Below are positions 1 to 10,640 of a stretch of DNA of 64,000 nt, one piece after another. The stretch covers positions 186,001-250,000 of the forward strand of contig NZ_JAJHVV010000003.1 in assembly GCF_023145695.1 (NCBI RefSeq), written 5' to 3'. Position 1 is the stretch's first letter. Every line of letters begins with the position of its first letter. This stretch comes from Vibrio amylolyticus (GTDB lineage Bacteria; Pseudomonadota; Gammaproteobacteria; Enterobacterales; Vibrionaceae). Under the pieces are notes generated by a model. It ran no database searches, was not told where the DNA came from, and saw only the letters and a list, made by a program, of their open reading frames with translations. Position numbers and translations under genes: made by a program.

Positions 1-78
1 GAGCGTGGGCCGCACAGCGAACTACTCGCGCAAGATGGCGCTTATGCCCAGTTGCATAAAATTCAGTTTGGTGAGTAA
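1..78 (+). CDS. msbA: MsbA C-terminal end (partial, cut by window edge)
   Basis: The frame is open from base 1 and gives 25 residues before TAA, ending in QLHKIQFGE. This resembles the extreme C-terminus of the lipid A flippase MsbA, after its ATPase domain. The next gene, lpxK, starts 3 bases after the stop, and msbA-lpxK is a standard operon pair in gamma-proteobacteria. The call rests mainly on context, because so little of the protein is inside the window. Confidence 0.75.
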   Translation, partial: ERGPHSELLAQDGAYAQLHKIQFGE

Positions 79-81
79 CCA

Positions 82-1068
82 GTGATAGAGAAAATCTGGT
101 TTGAAGATCACCCTCTAAAGTACTTGTTGTGGCCACTGTTGTGGCCACTGAGTCAGCTTTTTTTGTTTATAGCGACTCGACGACGACGCGCTTATGAAGA
201 GGGTGAAAAAGAAAGCTATCGGGCTCCAGTCCCGGTAATCGTGGTCGGAAATATTACCGCAGGTGGGAATGGTAAAACGCCCGTGGTGATCTGGCTGGTG
301 GAAAAGCTAACGCAACAAGGGTATAAACCGGGTGTGGTTTCTCGCGGCTATGGTGCAAAAGCGCCGAGTTACCCTTTGCTAGTTGATGATTCAACACCAA
401 CAGGGCACTGTGGTGATGAGCCGAAGCTTATTCAACAGCGAACTCAAGTTCCTGTCGCGGTTTCACCTGTCCGTTCAGAGGCTGTTAAAGCCCTTCTACC
501 GGAAGGGGTCGATGTAATTATTACCGATGATGGGCTTCAGCATTATGCACTTCAGCGTGATCTTGAATTCGTTATTGTTGATGGTGTTAGGCGCTTTGGC
601 AGTGAGCAGCTTTTACCATTAGGACCATTAAGGGAAAAAACATCTCGCCTAGATGACGTGGATTTTGTCATTACCAATGGTGGCCAAGCCTTTTCTGGTG
701 AGGTTGCAATGACACTGAAGCCGGATGAAGCTGTCAATTTAGTTTCTGGTGTACGAGTTCCCGTGAAATCACTTGAGCGCTTAGTGGCGTTCGCTGGAAT
801 AGGGCACCCACCAAGGTTTTTCAATACACTAGTAGAGCTTGATGCGCAGGTGGTTAAGACCAAAGGGTTTGCCGATCATCAGGCTTTTCAGCAACAAGAG
901 TTAGATGCATTAAGCCAAGCTGGTTCAAATATAATTATGACTGAAAAAGATGCGGTTAAGTGCCGAGACTTTGCGACAGAAACCTGGTGGTATTTGCCTG
1001 TTTCAGCGGAGTTTGAGCCTGCAAATGAGCAACGCATTTTGGAAAAAATAAAAGAGGTAATGGAATAA
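82..1068 (+). CDS. lpxK: Tetraacyldisaccharide 4'-kinase LpxK
   Basis: LpxK phosphorylates the 4' position of the lipid A disaccharide precursor at the inner face of the inner membrane, making lipid IVA. The 328 residues match the family length. A hydrophobic N-terminal segment (about residues 13-31) is followed by basic residues, as expected for its membrane anchor. The P-loop lies at about residues 56-66 ([11 protein letters not shown]), and a conserved TDDGLQH stretch follows. It sits between the end of msbA and ycaR with gaps of only 1-3 bases, so it is probably co-transcribed with both. Nothing looks broken. Confidence 0.97.
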   Translation: MIEKIWFEDHPLKYLLWPLLWPLSQLFLFIATRRRRAYEEGEKESYRAPVPVIVVGNITAGGNGKTPVVIWLVEKLTQQGYKPGVVSRGYGAKAPSYPLLVDDSTPTGHCGDEPKLIQQRTQVPVAVSPVRSEAVKALLPEGVDVIITDDGLQHYALQRDLEFVIVDGVRRFGSEQLLPLGPLREKTSRLDDVDFVITNGGQAFSGEVAMTLKPDEAVNLVSGVRVPVKSLERLVAFAGIGHPPRFFNTLVELDAQVVKTKGFADHQAFQQQELDALSQAGSNIIMTEKDAVKCRDFATETWWYLPVSAEFEPANEQRILEKIKEVME

Positions 1069-1069
1069 T

Positions 1070-1249
1070 ATGGATCATCGTCTTTTTGAGATTGTCGCGT
1101 GCCCAGTGTGTAAGGGTAAATTAACGTTTGATAAAGAGAATCAAGAACTTATTTGTAAAGTGGATAGGTTAGCTTACCCGGTAAAAGAGGGTATTCCTGT
1201 GCTTATTGAGCCAGAGGCTCGTACTATCTCTTCTGAAGAGGGTCGTTAA
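1070..1249 (+). CDS. ycaR: YcaR / Trm112-like small zinc-ribbon-type protein
   Basis: A 59-residue protein beginning [18 protein letters not shown], very like enteric YcaR (UPF0434, Trm112-like fold). C11 and C14 form a CPVC knuckle and C29 lies in ELICK, so a partial zinc ribbon is plausible. It starts one base after the lpxK stop, and its TAA shares its last A with the kdsB ATG, so translation is probably coupled. Its molecular job is not well established; it travels with the lipid A/KDO genes. Confidence 0.93.
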   Translation: MDHRLFEIVACPVCKGKLTFDKENQELICKVDRLAYPVKEGIPVLIEPEARTISSEEGR

Positions 1250-2001
1250 TGTCTTTTACGGTTGTTATTCCTGCTCGTTTTCAATCAACTCGTTTACCGG
1301 GTAAGCCTTTGGCTGATATCGAAGGAAAACCAATGATTCAGTGGGTGCATGAGCAGGCTATTCAAGCTGGTGCGGACCAAGTCATTATTGCAACGGACGA
1401 TGACCGTGTAGCGGCTGCAGTGACCTCATTTGGCGGAGAAGTGTGTATGACATCTCCAGATCATGACTCAGGTACTGAACGTCTTGCTGAAGTGGTAAAG
1501 GTCATGAACATTCCAGATGATCATATTGTTGTGAATGTTCAAGGTGATGAACCGCTAATACCCCCTTCTATTATTAAGCAGGTTGCGAATAACTTAGCCA
1601 ATAGCGTTGCTCCTATGGCGACATTGGCTGTTGAGATTTGTGACGAGAGTGAAGTCTTCAATCCAAACGCGGTTAAGGTGGTAACGGATAAAGAAGGCTA
1701 TGCCCTTTACTTTAGCCGAGCGTCAATACCTTGGGATCGTGATGCTTTTGCTAAAGACTCACCTTCTATCGAGCAACCGCTTTTACGTCATATTGGCATA
1801 TACGCTTATCGTGCAGGGTTTATTAATACCTACATCAATTGGCAGCCTACAGTACTCGAAAAAATCGAGTGTCTAGAGCAGCTTCGTGTGCTTTGGCATG
1901 GTGAGAAAATTCATGTTGAAATAGCGGAAGAAGCGCCAGCGGCTGGTGTGGATACACCTGAAGATCTTGAAACCGTTAGACGCATTATAGCGAGTCGATA
2001 G
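1249..2001 (+). CDS. kdsB: 3-deoxy-manno-octulosonate cytidylyltransferase KdsB
   Basis: KdsB activates KDO with CTP to CMP-KDO, the donor for the inner core of lipopolysaccharide. The 250 residues match the family. The N-terminal nucleotidyltransferase signature [14 protein letters not shown] is present, followed by the NVQGDEP motif that carries the metal-binding Asp, and the family's conserved [10 protein letters not shown] segment. It is the last gene of msbA-lpxK-ycaR-kdsB and overlaps the ycaR stop codon by one base. A strong hairpin terminator follows within 25 bases. Confidence 0.98.
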   Translation: MSFTVVIPARFQSTRLPGKPLADIEGKPMIQWVHEQAIQAGADQVIIATDDDRVAAAVTSFGGEVCMTSPDHDSGTERLAEVVKVMNIPDDHIVVNVQGDEPLIPPSIIKQVANNLANSVAPMATLAVEICDESEVFNPNAVKVVTDKEGYALYFSRASIPWDRDAFAKDSPSIEQPLLRHIGIYAYRAGFINTYINWQPTVLEKIECLEQLRVLWHGEKIHVEIAEEAPAAGVDTPEDLETVRRIIASR

Positions 2002-2023
2002 TACGACCTCTAAATAAGTTATA

Positions 2024-2060
2024 AAAAAAGAAAGGAGCGAATATCGCTCCTTTCTTTTTT
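2024..2060. terminator. Bidirectional rho-independent terminator
   Basis: GAAAGGAGCGA pairs with TCGCTCCTTTC around a 3-base loop, with an A-tract before and a T-tract after. It serves kdsB on + and spoVR on -, which converge here. Confidence 0.93.
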
Positions 2061-2085
2061 ATCTACACAAGGTTACGTGAGTGAA

Positions 2086-3642
2086 TTAGATCTTAGCATC
2101 ATAGTCATTTCTTTGAGGGCAGGTCGCTAGTATCTCTCTTCGTCCTGTCTCCTTGACCTCTTCAAGTATTACGTCAAACCCCCAAATTCGATAAAGATGT
2201 TTGAGAACTTCATCATAGTTGTCGTCCAATGGAACTCTATCTTGAGGTACATATTGTAGGGTCAATGATCGATCACCCCGTACATCAACATTAAAGACTT
2301 GAATATTCGGTTCGAGATTACTGAGGTTATATTGGGCTGCTAACTTCTCTCTGATTTCTCGATACCCTGAGTCATTGTGGATTGCACTGACTTCAATATA
2401 GTTCTTACGATCATCGTCGTTGATGGCGAAAAGCTTAAAGTCTCGCATCAATTTCGGTGACAGATACTGACTGATAAAGCTCTCATCTTTAAAATTATGC
2501 ATAGCGAAGTGAAGTGAATCTAACCAGTCGCTACCTGCTAGATCTGGGAACCACTCCTTGTCTTCATCAGTAGGCTCTTCACAGATACGCTTAATGTCTT
2601 GGAACATGGCAAAGCCCAGCGCATAGGGGTTGATACCGCTAAAGTGAGGGCTATTGTATGCGGGTTGCGCCACAACGCTGGTATGACTATGCAAAAACTC
2701 TAGAATGAACTTGTCGGATACTAATTCTTCATCGTAAAGGTGGTTCAAAATGGTGTAATGCCAGAACGTTGCCCAACCTTCGTTCATCACTTGAGTCTGT
2801 TTTTGAGGGTAGAAATACTGACTTATCTTCCTAACAATTCGAACGATTTCTCGTTGCCAAGGCTCTAATAAAGGAGCATGTTTTTCAATAAAGTAAAGAA
2901 TGTTTTCTTGAGGCTCTGTTGGGAAACGAACCTTTAGATCTTCATCTTTCGTCTTTGCTTTAGGTACCGTACGCCAAAGCTCGTTAACTTGAGATTGAAG
3001 GTAAGACTCACGCTCTTGCTGACGCGCGGTTTCCTCAGCAATGGATATTTTCTCAGGACGCTTGTAACGGTCGACCCCATAATTCATTAGTGCATGGCAA
3101 GAGTCGACGAGTTCTTCTACTTCTGAAACACCATACTTCTCTTCACACTCAGTAATGTAGTTCTTCGCAAAAAGTAGGTAATCGATGATAGAGCTAGCAT
3201 CAGTCCAAGTCTGGAACAGATAATTTCCTTTAAAGAATGAGTTATGACCATAGCAAGCGTGTGCCATGACCAAGGCTTGCATCGTAACAGTGTTCTCTTC
3301 CATTAAATACGCGATACATGGATCAGAGTTAATGACTATCTCGTAGGCTAAGCCCATTTGGCCGTGTTTATAGCCCTGTTCGGTTTGAATGAATTTCTTG
3401 CCAAATGACCAGTGGTTATAGTTGATGGGCATACCGATGCTTGAATAGGCATCCATCATTTGTTCTGAAGTAATGACTTCAATTTGATTTGGATAGGTGT
3501 CGAGTCGATAGTGTTGAGCGACCCGTTTTATTTCGACGTGATACTGCTCTAATAGGTTGAATGTCCAATCCGGACCATCTGGAAGCATCTTACTTTTAGA
3601 CTTGCTCGCTTTTTTCTTGGTGCTTTTTGATTTAGTAGTCAT
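2086..3642 (-). CDS. spoVR: SpoVR family protein (YcgB)
   Basis: A 518-residue SpoVR/YcgB family protein. The conserved core is clear, including QVMNEGWATFWHY with its Glu and His, and ISGINPYALG-like text near residue 335. In Bacillus SpoVR affects cortex formation; in enterics YcgB is a stationary-phase protein of unknown biochemistry. I chose the ATG at 3642 over an upstream in-frame GTG at 3648, because GGGAG sits 5 bases before the ATG and would overlap the GTG. The N-terminus is a Lys/Ser-rich tail of about 18 residues. It is the last gene of prkA-yeaH-spoVR, 9 bases after yeaH. Confidence 0.95.
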   Translation of the reverse strand: MTTKSKSTKKKASKSKSKMLPDGPDWTFNLLEQYHVEIKRVAQHYRLDTYPNQIEVITSEQMMDAYSSIGMPINYNHWSFGKKFIQTEQGYKHGQMGLAYEIVINSDPCIAYLMEENTVTMQALVMAHACYGHNSFFKGNYLFQTWTDASSIIDYLLFAKNYITECEEKYGVSEVEELVDSCHALMNYGVDRYKRPEKISIAEETARQQERESYLQSQVNELWRTVPKAKTKDEDLKVRFPTEPQENILYFIEKHAPLLEPWQREIVRIVRKISQYFYPQKQTQVMNEGWATFWHYTILNHLYDEELVSDKFILEFLHSHTSVVAQPAYNSPHFSGINPYALGFAMFQDIKRICEEPTDEDKEWFPDLAGSDWLDSLHFAMHNFKDESFISQYLSPKLMRDFKLFAINDDDRKNYIEVSAIHNDSGYREIREKLAAQYNLSNLEPNIQVFNVDVRGDRSLTLQYVPQDRVPLDDNYDEVLKHLYRIWGFDVILEEVKETGRREILATCPQRNDYDAKI

Positions 3643-3651
3643 AGACACTCC

Positions 3652-4923
3652 CTAAGCCGACTCTTTCTGGAATAATTCCCTAAATACCGGGAAAATGTCA
3701 TCAACAGTACGGATGTTCTTCATAGCAAAATTACTAAACTGCTGCTCTAGCTTTTCATATTCATGCCATAAGGTTTGATGAGAACGACGTGTGATCTCAA
3801 TATATGAGTAGTACTGACAAGTGGGCAGTAGTTTATTGACCAATAGCTCCTTACAGCGAGGAGAGTCATCAGCCCAGTTATCCCCGTCTGATGCTTGAGC
3901 TGCATAGATATTCCACTCTCCTGACGGATAGCGGTCGGCGACAATTTCATTCATTAGTTTTAAAGCACTAGAAACAATGGTTCCGCCTGTTTCTTGGGAG
4001 TAGAAAAACTCGTGTTCATCAACTTCTTTTGCTTGGGTATGATGACGAATAAAGACAACATCGACATTTTCATAAGTTCTATTTAAAAACAGGTAAAGCA
4101 ATACATAAAAGCGTTTTGCTATGTCTTTAGTCGCTTGATCCATAGAGCCGGAGACGTCCATAAGACAAAACATGACGGCTTGGCTGGAGGGAATAGGGCG
4201 CCTTTCATAGTTCTTAAATCGTAAGTCGAAGGTATCGATAAATGGCACGGACTTGAGTTTGTTGCGTAACTCTTCGATCTCTTGTTTGACTCGTTTCTCT
4301 TCCAATAATTGAGCCGGTTCGGTATTTTGAATCAGCTCTAGTTCTTGTTCTAACTCGGCAAGTAAGCGCTTCTTACCTGCCGTCATTGCAGTTCGACGCG
4401 CTAGGGATTGTTGTAAAGAGCGAACGATTGCGATATTTGAGGGAATTCCGGCCGTTTGGAAGCCGGCACGATGAGACTTCCACTCTGTTACTTTGTTAAC
4501 TTGATTCTTTTCAAGGTTTGGCAGTTCAAGATCTTCAAAAAGAAGGTCTAAATATTCATCTTTAGAAATCTGAAATACAAATTCGTCTTCGCCTTCGCCA
4601 TCTTTACTCGCGTCACCTTCTCCTGCCCCCTTTCCTTGCCCTCCGCCTTTAGGCCGCTCTATTTTGTCGCCTTTTATGAACTGATCGTTACCAGGATGTA
4701 CGCGTTCGCGTTTTCCGCCTTTACCTTGATGAAAACTTGGTTCTTTAATATCACGGTGGGGAATCGAAACATCTTCGCCTGAGTCAGTATTAGTAATCGA
4801 TCGACGGTTTACAGCATCCGCTACCGACTCTTTTATCTGTTCCTTGTGGCGTCGCAAAAATCGCTGACGATTAACAGCGCTTTTATTTTTGCCATTTAGC
4901 CTTCTGTCGATAAATTGTGCCAT
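3652..4923 (-). CDS. yeaH: YeaH/YhbH family protein with VWA-like domain
   Basis: A DUF444 (UPF0229) protein of 423 residues. The N-terminus [12 protein letters not shown] is the family signature, and fixes the start at 4923 with AAAGAGGA 7-8 bases upstream; a longer frame opens at 4947. A low-complexity Gly/Lys/Glu-rich stretch covers about residues 65-115. A von Willebrand A-like fold follows, with the metal-site motif DVSGS at 256-260. The family is always encoded with the PrkA kinase and SpoVR, as here, and is induced in starvation. The molecular role is unknown; a VWA partner for the AAA+ kinase PrkA is an inference from this constant linkage. Confidence 0.94.
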   Translation of the reverse strand: MAQFIDRRLNGKNKSAVNRQRFLRRHKEQIKESVADAVNRRSITNTDSGEDVSIPHRDIKEPSFHQGKGGKRERVHPGNDQFIKGDKIERPKGGGQGKGAGEGDASKDGEGEDEFVFQISKDEYLDLLFEDLELPNLEKNQVNKVTEWKSHRAGFQTAGIPSNIAIVRSLQQSLARRTAMTAGKKRLLAELEQELELIQNTEPAQLLEEKRVKQEIEELRNKLKSVPFIDTFDLRFKNYERRPIPSSQAVMFCLMDVSGSMDQATKDIAKRFYVLLYLFLNRTYENVDVVFIRHHTQAKEVDEHEFFYSQETGGTIVSSALKLMNEIVADRYPSGEWNIYAAQASDGDNWADDSPRCKELLVNKLLPTCQYYSYIEITRRSHQTLWHEYEKLEQQFSNFAMKNIRTVDDIFPVFRELFQKESA

Positions 4924-5019
4924 AAGCAATTCCTCTTTAAACATCACACCACTTAGCCTTTAGTCACCTAGCGATGTTGCTGTGGTGACTAAGGCCTACG
5001 GGTTTAGCGTTGCTTGCGG

Positions 5020-6954
5020 TTAAGAAGATTTACGAACACGTAAATACCACTCAGATAGCAATCTTACTTGTTTCTCGGTATACCCTTTCTCCATCATACG
5101 AGCGACGAAATCATCGTGTTTTTTCTGATCTTCAGAAGAGGTTTTCGCGTTGAAGGAGATAACCGGTAGTAGCTCCTCTGTGTTAGAGAACATTTTCTTC
5201 TCAATCACGGTACGTAGTTTCTCGTAGCTCGTCCAAACGGGATTTTTACCATTGTTATGTGCTTTAGCACGTAAAACGAAGTTGACTATCTCGTTTCGGA
5301 AATCTTTAGGATTACTAATCCCAGCCGTTTTTTCAATTTTCTCAAGTTCACTGTTTAGAGAACCTCGGTCGAACAGTTGCCCGGTTTCAGGATCTCGATA
5401 CTCTTGGTCTTGAATCCAAAAATCAGCGTAAGTAACGTATCGGTCAAAGATGTTTTGTCCGTACTCTGAATAGGACTCTAAGTAAGCGGTTTGTATCTCT
5501 TTACCGATAAACTCTACGTATCTAGGGACGAGGTAACCTTTTAGATACTCAAGGTACTTTTCAGCCTGCTCTTGTGGGAACTGCTCTCTCTCAACTTGCT
5601 GCTCAATGACATAGAATAAGTGAACTGGGTTTGCCGCGACTTCTGTTTGGTCAAAGTTAAATACGCGAGATAAGATCTTGAAGGCAAAACGAGTAGAAAG
5701 TCCTGACATGCCTTCATCGACGCCAGCATAGTCACGGTATTCCTGGTAGCTCTTCGCTTTCGGATCGGTATCTTTGAGGGTTTCACCATCATAGACGCGC
5801 ATTTTCGAGAACAAAGAGGAGTTTTCTGGGTCTTTTAGGCGGGACAATATACTAAATTGAGCCAGCAAGCTCAGCGTGCTTGGAGAACATGGTGCTTTTG
5901 ACAGTTCGGAGTGCTCGAGAAGTTTTTGATAAATTTTAACTTCTTCAGAAACACGCAAACAGTATGGAACTTTGACGATATAAACACGATCTAAGAAAGC
6001 TTCATTGTTTTTGTTGTTTCTAAACGTCTGCCACTCGGATTCGTTAGAGTGAGCGAGGATCATGCCATCGAATGGCAATGCTGAAAGCCCTTCAGTACCG
6101 TTGAAGTTCCCTTCTTGTGTTGCGGTTAAAAGAGGGTGTAGTACTTTTATTGGAGCTTTAAACATTTCGACAAACTCCATTAACCCTTGGTTTGCCTTAC
6201 ACAATGAACCTGAGTAACTATAAGCATCAGGGTCATCTTGAGAGAAGTGCTCGAGTTGTCGAATATCCACTTTACCGACGAGTGATGAGATATCTTGGTT
6301 GTTTTCATCACCAGGTTCTGTCTTCGCGATAGCTATCTGTTCTAGGATCGAAGGACGAAGCTTGACGACTTTAAACTTAGACAAGTCCCCACCGAATTCA
6401 TTTAGACGCTTTGCTGCCCAAGGAGACATAATGGAGCGCAGGTAACGCTTCTCAATGCCATAATCTTGTTTTAATACGTCGCCATCTTCATTCACATCAA
6501 ACAGGCAGAATGGGTGATCATTAACTGGACTACGTTCGCCGTTTGCAGACAACACATAGATAGGCATTTGCTGCATTAGTGCTTTGAGTTTCTCCGCCAG
6601 TGACGATTTACCACCGCCAACAGGGCCTAATAGATAGAGAATCTGCTTACGTTCCTCAAGGCCTTGTGCGGCATGTTTTAGATAGGAGACGATTTGTTCA
6701 ATCGCGTCCTCCATGCCATAAAAATCTTCAAATGTTTTATACCTAGAGATAACACGATTTGAGAAAATTCTACTAAGTGTGGGATCTAAAGCCGTGTCAA
6801 TAACTTCTGGCTCACCAATGGCAAGCAACAGACGTTCAGCTGCATTGGCATAGGCACTTTTGTCATCCTTACAAAGTGACAGAAACTCTTGAAGTGACAA
6901 CTCTTCATCTTTGGCTGCCTCATAGCGTGCTTGGAAGTGGTCGAAAATACTCAT
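5020..6954 (-). CDS. prkA: PrkA family AAA+ serine protein kinase (YeaG)
   Basis: A 644-residue PrkA/YeaG protein. The N-terminal AAA+ domain has a P-loop at 110-117 (GPVGGGKS) and the C-terminal part corresponds to the PrkA kinase-like region. In E. coli YeaG is a starvation-induced kinase linked to nitrogen and stationary-phase stress. It is the first gene of the module: yeaH follows after 96 bases and spoVR after that. AGGGGATT lies just before the ATG. The 225-base upstream region should hold the promoter; I see no clear sigma-54 site, and a sigma-S-type -10 near 7040 is only a guess. Confidence 0.95.
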   Translation of the reverse strand: MSIFDHFQARYEAAKDEELSLQEFLSLCKDDKSAYANAAERLLLAIGEPEVIDTALDPTLSRIFSNRVISRYKTFEDFYGMEDAIEQIVSYLKHAAQGLEERKQILYLLGPVGGGKSSLAEKLKALMQQMPIYVLSANGERSPVNDHPFCLFDVNEDGDVLKQDYGIEKRYLRSIMSPWAAKRLNEFGGDLSKFKVVKLRPSILEQIAIAKTEPGDENNQDISSLVGKVDIRQLEHFSQDDPDAYSYSGSLCKANQGLMEFVEMFKAPIKVLHPLLTATQEGNFNGTEGLSALPFDGMILAHSNESEWQTFRNNKNNEAFLDRVYIVKVPYCLRVSEEVKIYQKLLEHSELSKAPCSPSTLSLLAQFSILSRLKDPENSSLFSKMRVYDGETLKDTDPKAKSYQEYRDYAGVDEGMSGLSTRFAFKILSRVFNFDQTEVAANPVHLFYVIEQQVEREQFPQEQAEKYLEYLKGYLVPRYVEFIGKEIQTAYLESYSEYGQNIFDRYVTYADFWIQDQEYRDPETGQLFDRGSLNSELEKIEKTAGISNPKDFRNEIVNFVLRAKAHNNGKNPVWTSYEKLRTVIEKKMFSNTEELLPVISFNAKTSSEDQKKHDDFVARMMEKGYTEKQVRLLSEWYLRVRKSS

Positions 6955-7130
6955 CTTGAAATCCCCTCTGAACCGATCAAACTGTCAAACAACCCGCATG
7001 GAAAATACAAATCCTTTCATAATTAAGATTAGTAGAATTTCGCAATTGTGCTTAACAATTATGTGTTTAATTACAAAAGGGTGATGTGGAGAAAGTTTTT
7101 TTCTATGAGATGCTTAGGTGGGATTTAGGC

Positions 7131-7163
7131 AAAAAAAAAGGGTTAGCTTAATCGCTAACCCTT
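7131..7163 (-). terminator. Terminator of yfbU
   Basis: AAGGGTTAGC and GCTAACCCTT form a 10-bp stem with a 6-base loop; on the - strand it is followed by nine T. It lies directly after the yfbU stop. Confidence 0.93.
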
Positions 7164-7179
7164 GTTGATATTTTACATC

Positions 7180-7680
7180 TTATGCATTGAATATTTGTTG
7201 AAGCTCTGTTGCACATAGGTGGTATTGACGTGGACAAGAACGCCATGTCACAAGCATGCGACGATACTTATCAAGCATTGGCATTTGGCTATTGAAGTGG
7301 TGATCGCCTTTTTCAAATTGAGGGTATAACCCTTCAGAATCGATAAGAAAGCGCACGTAGTTTACTAACTGAGACTCACTTGCAATATCAAAGCCCAAGA
7401 ATTGAAGACGTCGTTGATCAACCTCTTTTTGCTCATCATCTTTAAGCATTTTGTTTGATTCTTGCATCGCGTGATACATTTCCAGAATATCGACAATCTG
7501 ACGACATTCCGCTTCTTCAATACAACCAAAATCTTTATTTAGCTCTTGCATTTGTAGCGCATAACCGCGCTCAACGATGGTTTGAAAACGCTGATATTTC
7601 GCGCTGTTCTCAGGGTCCATTTGTGACATTAAGTAGTATTGGTTTGAAAGGATCAAACGTTGAGCATTTGTCATTTCCAT
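7180..7680 (-). CDS. yfbU: YfbU family protein
   Basis: A 166-residue protein that matches E. coli YfbU closely: it starts [15 protein letters not shown], and CPRQYHL near the end is a family signature. The function is not established; YfbU overexpression has been linked to cell death in E. coli, but no reaction is known. It is a single-gene unit: a terminator lies just downstream, and prkA reads away with its own promoter region. It sits next to pflA in the same direction, but 55 bases separate them and no shared function is evident. Confidence 0.93.
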   Translation of the reverse strand: MEMTNAQRLILSNQYYLMSQMDPENSAKYQRFQTIVERGYALQMQELNKDFGCIEEAECRQIVDILEMYHAMQESNKMLKDDEQKEVDQRRLQFLGFDIASESQLVNYVRFLIDSEGLYPQFEKGDHHFNSQMPMLDKYRRMLVTWRSCPRQYHLCATELQQIFNA

Positions 7681-7735
7681 AATAATTCTCTATTGTTTTT
7701 TACTGTTTAATTAATCAGGATAATATCATTAAGTA

Positions 7736-8476
7736 TCAGTACTTTACATTTGAATTGTACTGACTCAAAATTGACTTAATAGAATCCATTGATTCTTTTG
7801 ATGGCGGGTTTACACCTTCCAGTTCATATTCAAACCCGAGAGCTTCCCATTTGTGAGCACCTAATTTGTGGTACGGAAGTAGCTCGACTTGTTCGATATT
7901 ATCCATATCCTTAATGAACTCACCTAGCATATGAACCGCTTCTTCATCATCGGTGTACCCTGGGACAACGACATAACGGATCCATGTTTTTTGACCAATG
8001 GTATGTAGATATCGAGCAAAATCTAACGTTCGTTTGTTCGATACTCCAATAAAATCATGGTGTATTTCATCTTTCATATGCTTTAGGTCAAGCATTACGA
8101 GGTCGGTAGACTCTAAAACTTCGTCGATGACTTCAGTGTGTTTGCGAACATGACCATTAGTATCTAGGCAAGTATGAATACCTTCTGCTTTAGCCGCGCG
8201 GAAAAAATCACGAACAAATTCAGGTTGAAGCATGGCTTCTCCACCAGAGCAGGTAATTCCTCCACCAGAGGCTTTCATAAAATGACGATAGGATTTCGCG
8301 TCATTTATGATCTCTTCGACGGTAACTTCTTTTCCGCCTTGCGTGTCCCATGTATCGCGGTTATGGCAATACTTACAACGCATTAAGCACCCTTGCATAA
8401 AGACAATAAAACGAATGCCTGGGCCATCGACAGTACCACAAGACTCAAAGGAATGAATGCGACCAGTTGTTGACAT
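7736..8476 (-). CDS. pflA: Pyruvate formate-lyase activating enzyme PflA
   Basis: A radical SAM enzyme that installs the glycyl radical in PflB under anaerobic conditions. The 246 residues match the family. The cluster-binding motif is C30-x3-C34-x2-C37 (CLMRCKYC), with the [14 protein letters not shown] segment downstream. The ribosome site GAGATGAG precedes the ATG. Unlike in enterics it is not next to pflB: an LpxR-like gene on the same strand and a chemoreceptor gene on the other strand lie between. It therefore needs its own promoter in the 228-base gap shared with the chemoreceptor gene. Confidence 0.97.
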   Translation of the reverse strand: MSTTGRIHSFESCGTVDGPGIRFIVFMQGCLMRCKYCHNRDTWDTQGGKEVTVEEIINDAKSYRHFMKASGGGITCSGGEAMLQPEFVRDFFRAAKAEGIHTCLDTNGHVRKHTEVIDEVLESTDLVMLDLKHMKDEIHHDFIGVSNKRTLDFARYLHTIGQKTWIRYVVVPGYTDDEEAVHMLGEFIKDMDNIEQVELLPYHKLGAHKWEALGFEYELEGVNPPSKESMDSIKSILSQYNSNVKY

Positions 8477-8704
8477 AAACTCATCTCGAAAAGGATTGAT
8501 TACTCATTATTTTATTACAAATAGAGACGTATAAACAGGACTTGTGACAGTAACTATACCTTTAAAAAACCAAGAAAAAAAAATATCGCATTATGAAGGC
8601 GGTATGTTATAAAGTTGTTATAATTAATAAAACTATAAATAAGAACGCAGTTGCCTACTTTTTTCGCTTAATCCATTTATCAAAATGATAAATAAGGGAA
8701 TGTC

Positions 8705-10585
8705 ATGGAAGTTTTAGCGTTATCTCAACGGCAAAAAATCACATTATTTTTAGTCGTTTTGTCCATAGGGTTTATTTGCCTAGGGCTATTTACATCAAAT
8801 CGTTTGTCAATAATGAGCTCGCAATATCAAAGTAGTGGTGATGTTGCTGCGGGGTCTATCTCCATTCACAAAACACAAAGTGAATTACTCGCCTTGGCGG
8901 CCGATCTTGACTCGTTGACTTCAAACGAAGTAGACAGAGTAAAAAATAAGATTGACGAAATTAAACGCTTGGTGGCGAGCGATTCTCGTTTTTTAAAAGA
9001 GCTAGATCTCTCTTTGGAGGCGGATACTCTTACCGCAAGTGTCGAGCAATTTTATCAAACTTTAGTACCTTGGTTAGAAGTAAAAGCAGAACTTGGTTTT
9101 AATGTTGATGAAGGGAAGCTAGGGCAACTCAAATCACTGGCAGCAACAATCGAAATGAAGATTGAAGAGACGGGGATGGTGACCCTCAATTCAGATTTTC
9201 AAGCAATGATAAAGGCGCAACAAAATTACCTCCTTCAGCCTAATGAGAAAAACCTTAAATTGTTTAATCGCGCTATGGCTGGCTTTGTAAACATGTCCAA
9301 TACATACGCTATGTTAGATTTGTACGAAAAGGAAATTGAGGTGATGAAAGCGACGTTTATGCGAGTCGCAGAGCTATCACAACAATTGGGTTCTATTGAG
9401 CAAAGCCTTTTCCAAAGTGAATCTCGAACAACCAGTGTCATTAAAGATGTTACTGGCGTACTTGCTGGTATAACGACTGAATATGAGGGGAATGCGCAGC
9501 GCAGCGCAAGTCAGACTCAGTGGTCAGTACTTATTGCATGTGCGCTTCTCGCTATCTTTACTATCGCTATTTTTATAACAATCAGTACCACGTTAACTCG
9601 CTCGGTGAAGCAGACAGGCCTGATATTGTCAGAGGTTGCTAAAGGTGATTTGGCTCAGCGAATGGTCGTTGGTGGCAATGCCAATGATGAGTTTAACCAG
9701 CTCGCGATGACCATTAACCAAAGCTGTGAAAATCTCGGCGAGCTCGTTCAAGGAGTTCAGCAGAGCAGTAACGCGTTATCAGAAAATGCCGCTGAACTTA
9801 ACTCTGGTATTGACTCTTTGGTTCATAATCAATCAAAAGTATTAGGACAAACGGAGCTACTAGCTTCCGCTACGGAAGAGGTGAGCGTCACCACACAAGA
9901 AGTGTCTAACTCGTTAGAATTTGTTGCGGATATTAGTAAGTCATCCACCTTAGCCGCTGAAGAGGGATCCACGGTCATCAAAGCTGCCATTGATTCTCTT
10001 GAAGATGTGAATGGCATCTTGCAATCAGCCGCTGGACACATTCAACAGCTAGAAGCTGCGTCTTCTAAGGTGGATTCGGTTATGGAAATCATTAACGGAA
10101 TAGCGGAACAAACCAATTTGCTCGCATTGAACGCAGCAATAGAGGCGGCTAGAGCCGGGGAACAGGGGCGTGGTTTTGCCGTCGTGGCAGATGAAGTACG
10201 GAATCTGGCGGTAAGAACGGTTGATGCTGTTGGCGAGATTTCCGGAACGATCGAGACGATGAAAAAAGAGAGCGCGGAGGTGATACAGTATATTGGTCAA
10301 TCTGAATCGTCGATACATGCGGGGCAGGATAAAGGGCACGAGGCAATGGAGGCGCTTAGTCAAATTACCGAAAAAGCCGATGATGCCGCGCATCAAACAG
10401 AAGTGATCTTTGCCTCTATTAGAGAACTTGCCACGACGAGCCAGTCGATGGCGAACAATATGATAGAAATTTCGTCGGCGATGAAAGAATTAGAGCACAA
10501 CAATGAACAGCTTCGTCAAACTAGCCAGTTGGTTGAACAGCGCTCAAACAGCCTGAATTCAGACTGCGATCGCTTTAATATTTAA
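8705..10585 (+). CDS. Methyl-accepting chemotaxis protein, helical sensor domain
   Basis: A 626-residue transmembrane chemoreceptor. TM1 covers about residues 11-30, a mostly helical periplasmic domain about 32-270, TM2 about 272-297, HAMP about 298-350, then a long signalling coiled coil. The hairpin tip motif is intact ([21 protein letters not shown]). The ligand domain of about 240 residues lacks a Cache signature; its size and helical look suggest an HBM (helical bimodular) domain, a class that includes receptors for organic acids and polyamines. No C-terminal CheR-binding pentapeptide is seen. It is divergent from pflA, and I infer, without proof, a ligand tied to mixed-acid fermentation. 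Confidence 0.93.
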   Translation: MEVLALSQRQKITLFLVVLSIGFICLGLFTSNRLSIMSSQYQSSGDVAAGSISIHKTQSELLALAADLDSLTSNEVDRVKNKIDEIKRLVASDSRFLKELDLSLEADTLTASVEQFYQTLVPWLEVKAELGFNVDEGKLGQLKSLAATIEMKIEETGMVTLNSDFQAMIKAQQNYLLQPNEKNLKLFNRAMAGFVNMSNTYAMLDLYEKEIEVMKATFMRVAELSQQLGSIEQSLFQSESRTTSVIKDVTGVLAGITTEYEGNAQRSASQTQWSVLIACALLAIFTIAIFITISTTLTRSVKQTGLILSEVAKGDLAQRMVVGGNANDEFNQLAMTINQSCENLGELVQGVQQSSNALSENAAELNSGIDSLVHNQSKVLGQTELLASATEEVSVTTQEVSNSLEFVADISKSSTLAAEEGSTVIKAAIDSLEDVNGILQSAAGHIQQLEAASSKVDSVMEIINGIAEQTNLLALNAAIEAARAGEQGRGFAVVADEVRNLAVRTVDAVGEISGTIETMKKESAEVIQYIGQSESSIHAGQDKGHEAMEALSQITEKADDAAHQTEVIFASIRELATTSQSMANNMIEISSAMKELEHNNEQLRQTSQLVEQRSNSLNSDCDRFNI

Positions 10586-10593
10586 GTTGAAGA

Positions 10594-10619
10594 AGGCAAA
10601 GAACAAGAGTTATTTGCCT
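10594..10619. terminator. Weak hairpin between convergent genes
   Basis: AGGCAAA and TTTGCCT form a 7-bp stem with a 12-base loop after the chemoreceptor stop. There is no clean T-tract, so terminator function is uncertain. Confidence 0.35.
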
Positions 10620-10640
10620 ATTCGAATTGAAGTGTTTTAT

